In this document: piece after piece, positions 9,061-16,904 of the stretch
How positions within the stretch are numbered: position 1 is the first letter of the stretch
Layout: every line of letters starts with the position of its first letter
Assembly: GCA_035276085.1 (NCBI GenBank)
Contig: DATELY010000092.1
Coordinates: 21,714-85,713 of the forward strand
Direction: 5' to 3'
From: DATELY01 sp035276085
GTDB taxonomy: Bacteria; Pseudomonadota; Gammaproteobacteria; Steroidobacterales; Steroidobacteraceae
DNA length: 64,000 bases
Notes under the pieces: model-generated
Told to the model about the DNA's origin: nothing
The model's input: the letters and a program-made list of their open reading frames with translations, nothing else
Databases searched by the model: none
Made by a program: the position numbers and the translations under genes

Positions 9061-10539
9061 ATGCGCATCGCTGCAGGCGGTTTCCAGCACGAAACCAATA
9101 CGTTTTCGCCCGCGCTCGCGACCTTGGCCGAGTTCGAGGCCGCGGACGCATGGCCAGGCCTGGTGACGGGCGTCGATCTACTCGATGCCGTGAGCGGGAT
9201 CAATCTGCCGGCCGCCGGCTTCATTGCCCAGGCGCGTAGTGACGGTCATGAAATCGTGCCGTTGGCCTGGTGTTCCGCCACGCCCTCGGGACGAGTCACG
9301 CAAGCAGCCTATGAGCATATCGTCGACCTGCTGCTGACGGGGCTGCAACGACAGCTCCATCGCATCGACGCCGTCTACCTCGACCTCCACGGTGCGATGG
9401 CTGCAGAGCACTTGGACGATGCCGACGGAGAGACACTGCGTCGAGTACGCGCGCTCATCGGGCCGCAACGGCCACTGGTCGCAAGCCTGGACTTCCATGC
9501 GAATGTGTCTGCCGCGATGGTCGCGAACGCTTCCGTCCTGTGCGCGTATCGCACGTATCCCCATACGGACATGGCCGCTGCCGGCGTGCGGACGCTGCGA
9601 TGCCTGGCTGAACTGCAATCTGGGCCGGTCATTCACGCGTTACGGCCGCTGGACTTTCTCTTACCGCTCACGACCCAGTGCACGCTGATCGAGCCGCTCG
9701 CCTCCATCATGAGCGAGGTCGAAGCACTCGAGCGCCCGCCGCTGGTGAGTTTGAATTTCACACCCGGCTTTCCGGCTGCCGACGTCGAGAAGTGCGGGCC
9801 CGTGGTGTTCGGCTATGGCTTCGATCCCGTCCGCACACGGATGCTGGTCGATGACATCGCGACACGGATAGCCGCGCGCGAACAGGAGTTCGCACTGGAG
9901 CTGTATTCGATCGATGACGCGCTGCGGATCATCGTTCACACCCCCGTCGTGTCGGGCAAGCCGATTGTGCTGGCGGACACTCAGGACAATCCGGGCGGCG
10001 GTGGCTATGCGGATACCACCTCGCTGCTCAAAGCATTGCTCGCACGCCGCATCCCCAATGTGCTCGCCGGCGTGCTCTGTGACCCGCATGCAGCCGGCCG
10101 TGCGCATGAGGCCGGCGTGGGCGCGCACATCGATGTGGATCTGGCCGGCGTCGCACCGGTACCCGGCGAATCGCCATTGCATGGGCGTTTCGAGGTGCTC
10201 GCACTCGGCGATGGTGCATTTACCGCGACCGGCCCGTTCTATCGCGGCGCCCGCATGGAGCTGGGCCGAATGGCACACCTGCGAACCGGCGAGCTGTCGA
10301 TCGTGGTCGCGAGCCGCACGCAGCAGGCAGCCGATCAGGCCATGTTTCGGCACGTCGGCGCAGAACCTTCCCACTACGCCGTTCTCGCTCTGAAGAGCTC
10401 GGTTCACTTCCGCGCCGATTTCGGCCCGTTCGCGCAACGTATCCTCGTGGTCGAGGCACCGGGTCCGAATGTCGCCGATCCCGCCAAGCTGCCCTTCACT
10501 CGATTGCGGCCCGGGTTGAGGTTGCGGCCCCGCAGCTAG
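9061..10539 (+). CDS. M81-family metallopeptidase (microcystinase C / MlrC-like)
   Basis: The family is named after MlrC, which hydrolyses linearised microcystin in sphingomonads; the physiological substrate of most members is unknown. The start at 9061 (MRIAAGGFQHETNTFSP) is the canonical N-terminus and gives 492 aa, the usual length. Candidate zinc and catalytic residues are visible in LDLHGAM (108-113), SLDFHANVS (D144, H146) and YPHTD (H168). The C-terminal half is the MlrC_C domain, with NPGGGGYADTT. No signal peptide, so cytoplasmic. Only a weak AGG serves as ribosome binding site because the repeat ends 5 nt upstream. Longer in-frame readings to 8875 would translate the repeat and are rejected. 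Confidence 0.85.
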   Translation: MRIAAGGFQHETNTFSPALATLAEFEAADAWPGLVTGVDLLDAVSGINLPAAGFIAQARSDGHEIVPLAWCSATPSGRVTQAAYEHIVDLLLTGLQRQLHRIDAVYLDLHGAMAAEHLDDADGETLRRVRALIGPQRPLVASLDFHANVSAAMVANASVLCAYRTYPHTDMAAAGVRTLRCLAELQSGPVIHALRPLDFLLPLTTQCTLIEPLASIMSEVEALERPPLVSLNFTPGFPAADVEKCGPVVFGYGFDPVRTRMLVDDIATRIAAREQEFALELYSIDDALRIIVHTPVVSGKPIVLADTQDNPGGGGYADTTSLLKALLARRIPNVLAGVLCDPHAAGRAHEAGVGAHIDVDLAGVAPVPGESPLHGRFEVLALGDGAFTATGPFYRGARMELGRMAHLRTGELSIVVASRTQQAADQAMFRHVGAEPSHYAVLALKSSVHFRADFGPFAQRILVVEAPGPNVADPAKLPFTRLRPGLRLRPRS

Positions 10540-10942
10540 TGGCCTGTAACACGCCGGATCAAGACCACGGTGTTCGCGTTCCCTCCCCTGCGTAGCGGGG
10601 GAGGGTTAGGGTGGGGGCGTTGGTGAGAGCGATGCGCTCGATGAGCCACCCCATCCTGTCCTTCCCCCGCTGGCGCAGGGGAAGGGACGCACGCTTCGGT
10701 ATCGAAGCAGTTGTCACAGGTCACCAGTTCAACTCGAGGCATGTCTCTTGCTGCGGTGTCGGGCGTTGATGCTGTAGCGCGATGCGAAACGAAGGCCTCG
10801 GATCCTTGAGCCTATACTCGGCGTCGTAAACCGCTTCACGTCACTCAGGGAGGAAGGCACAGGACGCCGATCGCTCGACAGGGAGAACGCGCCTTCTCGA
10901 ACTCCTGGTCAACATCAACTCCAACGTTCGGGAGCATAGATC
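10540..10942. other. 403-bp spacer between the M81 gene and the amine-catabolism operon
   Basis: No gene seen. The left part holds the GC-rich double hairpin at 10580-10687. The right part must contain the operon promoter. The best candidate is a -10-like TATACT at 10813-10818, but no convincing -35 lies 17 bp upstream. That would leave an untranslated leader of about 120 nt. GGGAG at about 10929 is a good ribosome binding site for the permease ATG at 10943. Confidence 0.5.
10580..10687. repeat. Family E GC-rich double hairpin, copy 1
   Basis: Two adjacent hairpins: 10581-10605 (CCCTCCCC / GGGGGAGGG around TGCGTAGC) and about 10659-10687 (CTTCCCC / GGGGAAGGG). The tract GGGTGGGG between them can pair with CCACCCCATCC further on. 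The same hairpin followed by an AGGGTGGGGGC tract recurs at 56898-56940. It sits downstream of the M81 stop and could act as a transcriptional boundary, but no T-run follows, so I call it a dispersed repeat and not a terminator. Confidence 0.6.
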
Positions 10943-12472
10943 ATGAACGACAAGCAGACAGTCGGCAGCGTGACTTATCAGACGACTGACAAGGAGTACT
11001 TCGAGAAGCGAGGCCTCAAACGCCACGCGCGCGTGTGGTCGTTGTGGGCATTGGGCGTGGGCGCGGTGATCTCCGGGCAGTTCTCCGGCTGGAATTTCGG
11101 TATCGCGTCGGGTGGCTGGGGCGGTCTGTTCATTGCCGCGATCCTCATCGCCATCATGTATCTGGGACTGACGTTCAGCCTCGCCGAGATGTCGCCGGCC
11201 CTGCCGCACACCGGCGGTGCCTACTCGTTCGCCCGCAGCGCGATGGGTCCATGGGGCGGATTCATCACCGGGCTCGCCGAGAGCATCGAGTACATCATGA
11301 CCCCCGCCGTCATCGTGTTCTTCATCGGCTCCTATCTCACCGGCATCTTCGGCACCGACGTGGCCGCACAACCGCTCTGGTGGCTCGCCAGCTACGTCGT
11401 TTTCGTCGCACTGAACTATTGGGGCGTCGAACTCTCGTTCCGCATCTCGGTCGGCGTCACACTGCTCGCACTGCTCGTCCTCGCGATCTTCTGGATCAGC
11501 GCCATTCCGCATGCCGACTTCAACCGCTGGGCACTGAACGTGGGCGTTGCCGCGGACGGCAGCTTGATCGAGCTGCCGAATGGCGGCGGCGAATTCCTGC
11601 CGAAGGGCTGGGCCGGTGCGTTCGCGGCAATGCCATTCGCGGTGTGGCTGTTTCTGGCAATCGAAGAATTGCCGCTGGCAGCCGAAGAATCTCACGACCC
11701 CAAGCGGGACATGCCCAAGGGTCTGATCTTCGGCATGTTCACGTTGATCGTCTCCGCCACGCTCATCATGTTTCTGAACGCGTCCATCGGCACCACCGAG
11801 CCGAGTGGCTTCCACGGATCGTTCTCGCTGGCGACGTCCGCCGAGCCGTTGCTCGATGGCTTCCGCGTGCTCTATGGCACCGAGCTTGCGAAACTGCTGG
11901 CGTTGCTCGCGGTGATCGGGCTGATCGCCAGCTTCCACACGATCATCTTCGCGTTCGGTCGTCAGATCTATTCGCTCTCGCGTGCGGGCTACTACCCCTC
12001 GTTCATGTCGGTCACGCATGGACATCGCAAGACACCGCACATCGCGATGTTCATCGGCGCCGGCTTAGGCCTGGCCGTGCTGCTGGTCGTGTGGTTCTCG
12101 CGCGGTGCCGAGCGCGGTGGCGCGCTGATCGGCGGCACGTTGCTCAACATGGCCGTGTTCGGCGCAATGATCTCGTACGCCTTGCAAGGCCTGTCGTTCA
12201 TCCTGCTCCGCCGCAGGATGCCGCACATCGAGCGTCCCTATCGGAGCCCGCTCGGCATTCCCGGTGCAGTCGTCACGATCGCCATCGCGCTGTGGACGAT
12301 CTACTACCAGCTGCAGGATCCCGCGTATCTGAAAGGCGTGTATTTCGCTTTGTTGTGGTATGTCGGTGGCTTGATCTACTTCGCCGTAGTCGGGCGGCAC
12401 AAGCTCGTCCTCTCGCCCGAAGAGCGGTTTGCGCTGCACGGCGGTGAGCACGGCGAAAGTCCAGCCCATTGA
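10943..12472 (+). CDS. APC-family permease, ethanolamine-permease type
   Basis: Proton-coupled uptake of a small amine across the inner membrane. The 509-aa protein has about 12 hydrophobic segments after a soluble N-terminus. The ISGQFSGWNFGIASGGWGG region (about 48-66) is the signature of the Eat ethanolamine permeases within the APC superfamily. The loop SHDPKRDMPKG is typical of the fold. It is the first gene of a four-gene operon: 12 bp separate it from the synthetase, and the next genes are 2 and 10 bp apart. Substrate assignment to ethanolamine rests on this subfamily resemblance plus the downstream enzymes. Another amino alcohol or short amine is possible. Confidence 0.8.
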   Translation: MNDKQTVGSVTYQTTDKEYFEKRGLKRHARVWSLWALGVGAVISGQFSGWNFGIASGGWGGLFIAAILIAIMYLGLTFSLAEMSPALPHTGGAYSFARSAMGPWGGFITGLAESIEYIMTPAVIVFFIGSYLTGIFGTDVAAQPLWWLASYVVFVALNYWGVELSFRISVGVTLLALLVLAIFWISAIPHADFNRWALNVGVAADGSLIELPNGGGEFLPKGWAGAFAAMPFAVWLFLAIEELPLAAEESHDPKRDMPKGLIFGMFTLIVSATLIMFLNASIGTTEPSGFHGSFSLATSAEPLLDGFRVLYGTELAKLLALLAVIGLIASFHTIIFAFGRQIYSLSRAGYYPSFMSVTHGHRKTPHIAMFIGAGLGLAVLLVVWFSRGAERGGALIGGTLLNMAVFGAMISYALQGLSFILLRRRMPHIERPYRSPLGIPGAVVTIAIALWTIYYQLQDPAYLKGVYFALLWYVGGLIYFAVVGRHKLVLSPEERFALHGGEHGESPAH

Positions 12473-12484
12473 CGGAGAGGGCGC

Positions 12485-13852
12485 ATGCAGCCACGTGAAG
12501 TCACCACCGCCGCACACGCCAAAGCCCTCGTCGAGGAACGAGGGCTCGCGCACATCAAAGTGGGCGTGTTCGACGTCGATGGCATCCTGCGTGGCAAGTA
12601 CATGTCGCGTGCAAAGTTCCTGTCGGCGCTCGACAGCGGCTTCGGCTTCTGCGACGTCGTGCTCGGCTGGGACTGTCAGGATCAGCTGTACGACAACGTC
12701 ACGTACACCGGCTGGCACACGGGTTATCCGGATGCGCCCGTGCGCATCCTGCCGGAGAGCTGCCGACCCTTGCCGTTCGAGGACAACGGACTGTTCTTCC
12801 TCGGCGAGTTCGCACCGCCTGCAGAGACGATCTGTCCACGCGGAGTCCTGCGTCGTGTCCTCGAACGCGCACGCAAGCAGGGCTATCAGGCGGCTGCAGG
12901 GCTTGAATACGAAATCTTCTTTTTCAACGAGACGCCCGAATCGGTGCGCGCGAAGCACTATCGGGATCTGAAACCGATGGCGCCGGGGTGGTTCGGCTAT
13001 TCGGTGATTCGCAACAGCGTCGGCGCGGAGTTCTACCGTCAACTCCTGCAGCTGTGCGAGGACATGGACTTCGGACTGGAAGGCCTGCACGAGGAGACCG
13101 GTGCCGGCGTGATCGAAGCGGCCATTACCGTCGATGCAGCGCTGAAAGCCGCCGACAAGGCATCGCTCTTCAGGACGTTCACCAAGATCCTGGCTCAGCG
13201 CAACAACCTCATGGCCACCTTCATGGCGAAGTGGTCGAGCGCATGGCCCGGGCAAAGCGGGCATACGCATGTGTCGTTGCAATCGCTGGACGGCAAACCC
13301 GTGTTCTACGACAAGGACCAGCCGCACTCGATGAGCACGACCATGCGTCATTTTCTGGGCGGTCTGCAGCGCCTGATGCCGGAGATGCTCGCGCTGGTCG
13401 CGCCGACCGTGAACTCGTATCGCCGTCTCATTCCAGGCTTCTGGGCGCCCACGGATTCTACGTGGGGGGTGGAGAATCGCACCTGCGCCTTGCGTGTCAT
13501 TCATGGCAGCCCGAAGTCGCAGCGCGTGGAATATCGCGTGGCGGCGGCCGACTCGAATCCCTATCTCGTGCTGTCGGCCGCGCTCGCATCGGGTCTGCAT
13601 GGCATCGAGCACCGCATCGAGCCCGAGGAAATGGTCGCGGGCAACGCCTATGAAAAGAAATTCCCGGAGCAACTCGCGTTACCGCGCACACTCTGGGATG
13701 CCGCACAACGATTGAAGGCATCGCGCGTTGCGCGCGACTGGTTCGGCGATGCCTTCGTCGATCACTTCGCCGCCACCCGGGAGTGGGAGGAACGCGAGTT
13801 CCGCAAACACATTTCTGACTGGGAGCTCGCGCGTTATTTCGAGATCATCTGA
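12485..13852 (+). CDS. Glutamine-synthetase-like gamma-glutamylamide synthetase
   Basis: ATP-dependent ligation of the gamma-carboxyl of glutamate to an amine. The 455-aa protein has the GS catalytic fold. Metal and substrate residues are visible in GLEYEIFFF (139-147), HEETGAGVIEAAI (E204, E211), SGHTHVSL (H260) and NSYRRLIPG (310-318). The adenylylation-loop Tyr motif of GlnA is absent and there is no glnB, ntrBC or nitrogen-regulation context, so it is a paralogue of the PuuA/GlnA4/IpuC type. With an ethanolamine-type permease, an aldehyde dehydrogenase and an alcohol dehydrogenase in the same operon, the likely product is gamma-glutamylethanolamide or a similar amide. Start chosen at ATG 12485, with GGAGAGG just upstream. 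Confidence 0.85.
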   Translation: MQPREVTTAAHAKALVEERGLAHIKVGVFDVDGILRGKYMSRAKFLSALDSGFGFCDVVLGWDCQDQLYDNVTYTGWHTGYPDAPVRILPESCRPLPFEDNGLFFLGEFAPPAETICPRGVLRRVLERARKQGYQAAAGLEYEIFFFNETPESVRAKHYRDLKPMAPGWFGYSVIRNSVGAEFYRQLLQLCEDMDFGLEGLHEETGAGVIEAAITVDAALKAADKASLFRTFTKILAQRNNLMATFMAKWSSAWPGQSGHTHVSLQSLDGKPVFYDKDQPHSMSTTMRHFLGGLQRLMPEMLALVAPTVNSYRRLIPGFWAPTDSTWGVENRTCALRVIHGSPKSQRVEYRVAAADSNPYLVLSAALASGLHGIEHRIEPEEMVAGNAYEKKFPEQLALPRTLWDAAQRLKASRVARDWFGDAFVDHFAATREWEEREFRKHISDWELARYFEII

Positions 13853-13854
13853 GC

Positions 13855-15243
13855 ATGGCCCTGCAGCAAACCATCAGCCCCATCGACGGCAGCGTGCACG
13901 TCGAGCGCGAGCTCGCGAGCGCCGCGCAGATCGAATGCACGCTGGAACAGGCCGTTTCGGCACAGCGCTTGTGGCGCGCGACACCGCTCGAGCAGCGCAT
14001 TCAGATCCTGGAGCGCTTCTGCACGGCATTCGAAGCACGGAGCGATGAGATCGCGGGCGAGCTCACCTGGCAGATGGGACGTCCGCTGCGCTACTCGCCC
14101 AATGAAGTGCGTGGCACGCTGGAACGCGCGCGGTACATGATCGAGATTGCGACCCGCAAGCTCGCCGACATCGATGCGAGTCCCAAGGAAGACTTTCGCC
14201 GCTTCATCCGCCGCGAACCGTTGGGCGTGGTGCTGACCGTCGCTGCGTGGAACTACCCCTACTTGATTGCAGTGAACAGCATCGTGCCTGCGCTGCTGGC
14301 CGGCAACGCCGTGATACTGAAGCACTCCGCGCAGACGCCGTTGGCTGCCGAGCACTTCGCCAGTTGTCTGCACGCTGCGGGCCTGCCGCCGAACGTGTTT
14401 CAGTTCGTGCATGCCAGTCACGCCGATGTCGAGCGGATGATCGGCGATCCACGCATCGATTTCGTTGCGTTTACCGGCTCGGTCGCCGGCGGACATGCAG
14501 TCCAACGTGCCGCCTCGCAGCGTTTCGTCGGCACGGGGATGGAGCTGGGCGGATGCGATCCGGCCTACGTCCGTCACGACGCCGATCTCGCGCATGCGAT
14601 CGAGAACCTCGTCGATGGCGCCTACTTCAACAGCGGTCAATCGTGCTGTGGCATCCAGCGCGTCTACGTGCATGAACGGCTCTACGACGCGTTCGTCGAG
14701 GGTTTCACCGCGCTCACGCGTCGCTACGTATTGGACGATCCCCGCAGACCCGACACGACATTGGGCCCTGTCGTGCGCACGAGTGCCGCTGCCGGCATTC
14801 GCGAGCGGATTGCCGCCTGTGTTTCTGCAGGTGCGTGGGCATTGATCGACGAGAAGACATTCAACCGCAGCCTCGAGCAAACGCCGTACCTGGCACCGCA
14901 AGTATTGGTCAAGGTCGATCACACCATGCCGATCATGCGCGACGAGATCTTCGGTCCGGTGGCCGGAATCATGAGCGTTCGCGGCGACGAGGAAGCGATC
15001 GAGCTCATGAACGATTCGCGCTTCGGCTTGACCGCGGCGATCTGGACTGGCGACGAGGCAGCGGCGCTCGACATCGGCGATCGCATCGAAACCGGCACGT
15101 GGTTCATGAATCGCTGCGACTATCTCGACCCGGCGCTGGCCTGGGTCGGGGTCAAGGATTCAGGCCGTGGCTGCACACTCTCCGAGGTCGGCTACGAGCA
15201 TCTCACGCGCCCCAAGTCGTTCCATTTGCGATTGCGCACCTGA
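13855..15243 (+). CDS. NAD(P)-dependent aldehyde dehydrogenase
   Basis: Oxidises an aldehyde to the acid. At 462 aa it is a short, compact member of the superfamily. Visible active-site residues are N133 (AWNYPY), E230 (GMELGG) and the nucleophile C264 in GQSCC. The cofactor strand FTGSVAGG lies near 206-213. Its start follows the synthetase stop by only 2 bp, so it is translationally linked. In the proposed pathway it would convert gamma-glutamyl-aminoacetaldehyde to gamma-glutamylglycine. A free-aldehyde substrate cannot be excluded from the sequence. Confidence 0.92.
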   Translation: MALQQTISPIDGSVHVERELASAAQIECTLEQAVSAQRLWRATPLEQRIQILERFCTAFEARSDEIAGELTWQMGRPLRYSPNEVRGTLERARYMIEIATRKLADIDASPKEDFRRFIRREPLGVVLTVAAWNYPYLIAVNSIVPALLAGNAVILKHSAQTPLAAEHFASCLHAAGLPPNVFQFVHASHADVERMIGDPRIDFVAFTGSVAGGHAVQRAASQRFVGTGMELGGCDPAYVRHDADLAHAIENLVDGAYFNSGQSCCGIQRVYVHERLYDAFVEGFTALTRRYVLDDPRRPDTTLGPVVRTSAAAGIRERIAACVSAGAWALIDEKTFNRSLEQTPYLAPQVLVKVDHTMPIMRDEIFGPVAGIMSVRGDEEAIELMNDSRFGLTAAIWTGDEAAALDIGDRIETGTWFMNRCDYLDPALAWVGVKDSGRGCTLSEVGYEHLTRPKSFHLRLRT

Positions 15244-15253
15244 GCGATTCGAC

Positions 15254-16423
15254 ATGAGCACGCTACGCGGCAATTGGAACTATCCCACCGCCATTCGCTT
15301 CGGACCCGGGCGCATCGCGGAGCTTCCCGACGCGTGCAAGACGCTGGGCATTCAACGTCCGCTGTTGGTCACCGATCCTGGCCTGGCTGCGTTGTCCATG
15401 GTTCAGAGCGCGGTGGCTGCGTGCAATCGGGCCGGAATCGACTGCAGCGTATTCAGCGATGTGAAGGCCAACCCTGTCGAAGCCAACGTGACCGCGGGCG
15501 TAGCCGAGTTCAGACGCAACCGGCACGACGGTGTCATCGCATTCGGCGGCGGCAGCGCACTGGACACCGGCAAAGCGATTGCGTTGATGGTCGGTCAGAC
15601 GCGTCCCATCTGGGATTTCGAGGACCGCGAAGATTGGTACACGCGCGTCAACGTCGCCGGCATGGCACCTGTCATCGCCGTCCCGACGACATCGGGCACG
15701 GGGTCGGAGGTGGGCCGCGCCTCCGTGATCACCGATGTGCGCGATCACACAAAAAAGATCATCTTCCATCCCAGGATGCAGCCGGCGCTGGTGATAGCCG
15801 ACCCGGAGCTGACTTTGGGCTTGCCACCGCAGGTCACCGCTGCAGTCGGCATGGACGCGTTGTCGCATAACCTCGAAGCGTATTGCGCGCCGTTCTATCA
15901 CCCGCTGGCCGAAGGCATCGCCCTGGAAGGCATGCGGCTCGTCAAGGAGTGGTTGCCGAAAGCCGTGAAGACCGGCTCCGACATCGAAGCGCGTGCACAC
16001 ATGATGGCGGCCTCATCGATGGGCGCGACTGCGTTTCAACGCGGCCTGGGCGCCATGCACAGTCTGAGTCATCCCTGCTCTGCCCAGCTGGGTACACACC
16101 ATGGACTCACCAATGGCGTCGTGATGCCGTACGTGTTGGTTTGGAATCGCGATGCGATTGCGGACAAGCTCACGCGCGTGGCTGGTTACTTACAGCTGCC
16201 CTCGCCGTCGTTCGATAGTGTGCTGGAGTGGATACTCGATCTGCGCCGCGGCATCGGCATTCCGCATACGCTGCGGGAATTGGGCGTCACTCCCGATCGC
16301 ATCGATGAGCTCGCGCAGCAGGCATTCGACGACCCTTCCACTGGCGGGAATCCGGTGCCGATGACGGTCGAGGATTTCCGGCAGTTGTATCGCCGCTGTA
16401 TCGAGGGAAGATTGGCCGGTTGA
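15254..16423 (+). CDS. Iron-containing (type III) alcohol dehydrogenase
   Basis: NAD(P)-dependent oxidation of a primary alcohol or reduction of an aldehyde. The chosen ATG at 15254 (MSTLRGNWNYPT) gives 389 aa, normal for the family. A start at 15167 would overlap the aldehyde dehydrogenase gene. The cofactor motif is GGGSALDTGKA (98-108), PTTSGTGSEV is at 144-153, and the metal ligands are D201, H205, H269 and H283, matching the FucO spacing. It is the last gene of the operon, 10 bp after the aldehyde dehydrogenase. An alcohol dehydrogenase here makes sense if the imported substrate is an amino alcohol whose amine has first been masked by glutamylation. Confidence 0.92.
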   Translation: MSTLRGNWNYPTAIRFGPGRIAELPDACKTLGIQRPLLVTDPGLAALSMVQSAVAACNRAGIDCSVFSDVKANPVEANVTAGVAEFRRNRHDGVIAFGGGSALDTGKAIALMVGQTRPIWDFEDREDWYTRVNVAGMAPVIAVPTTSGTGSEVGRASVITDVRDHTKKIIFHPRMQPALVIADPELTLGLPPQVTAAVGMDALSHNLEAYCAPFYHPLAEGIALEGMRLVKEWLPKAVKTGSDIEARAHMMAASSMGATAFQRGLGAMHSLSHPCSAQLGTHHGLTNGVVMPYVLVWNRDAIADKLTRVAGYLQLPSPSFDSVLEWILDLRRGIGIPHTLRELGVTPDRIDELAQQAFDDPSTGGNPVPMTVEDFRQLYRRCIEGRLAG

Positions 16424-16514
16424 GTACAGTTTTTGGCAGCCGGAACCGAACACGTTCACCACCGATTCAGTCGATAGTGCAAAGGCTGCCGTATCCTCAC
16501 CTGGCGCTCCATCC

Positions 16515-16904
16515 ATGCCGCGACTCATCCCTCTCTGGTTGACCCTTGCCACGCTCGCGAGCACCACGCCGGCCTTTGCGGATGCCATGCGCTGCGGCAG
16601 CCGACTCGTGAGCGAAGGCGAAACTCGCGCCGAAGTGGCTGCGAAGTGCGGCGAGCCCGCCGACGTGCAAACGCGGACGATCCTGCGGCGCCCGTACTAC
16701 GACTTCCACGGCCGCATCGTCTACTACGGCGATGGACTCGTCGAAGTACCCGTCGAGATATGGACCTACAACTTCGGGCCGTACAAGCTGATGCGCCGCG
16801 TCCGCTTCGTCGATGGCATCGTCGATGACATCGAAACGTTGAGTCACGGCTATCACGAGAGCGAGGGCTACGGCGACAGAGGAAAGAACTCGGACGGATA
16901 CTGA
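16515..16904 (+). CDS. Secreted DUF2845 protein
   Basis: Small periplasmic protein of unknown function, 129 aa. The N-terminus is a cleavable signal peptide (about 1-22, ending PAFADA). The mature part opens with MRCGSRLVSEGETRAEV and AKCGEPADV, a DUF2845 signature with two conserved Cys that could form a disulphide. An aromatic, beta-rich segment (RRPYYDFHGRIVYYGD, WTYNFGP) follows. Its stop codon abuts the stop of the convergent DUF885 gene with no gap. It starts 91 bp after the alcohol dehydrogenase and is probably transcribed separately. Confidence 0.8.
   Translation: MPRLIPLWLTLATLASTTPAFADAMRCGSRLVSEGETRAEVAAKCGEPADVQTRTILRRPYYDFHGRIVYYGDGLVEVPVEIWTYNFGPYKLMRRVRFVDGIVDDIETLSHGYHESEGYGDRGKNSDGY

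Noticed and set aside
10841..12040. 399-codon minus-strand frame
   Set aside because: Antisense shadow of the permease gene; low-complexity Arg/Glu/Asp product.
12065..13672. 535-codon open frame on the minus strand
   Set aside because: Antisense to the permease and synthetase genes, which have full family motifs. Long open antisense frames are expected at this GC content. The translation is His/Arg/Gln-rich with no domain.
12485..13852. Housekeeping glutamine synthetase glnA
   Set aside because: No adenylylation Tyr motif, no ntrBC or glnB context, and the gene is embedded between an amine permease and two dehydrogenases.
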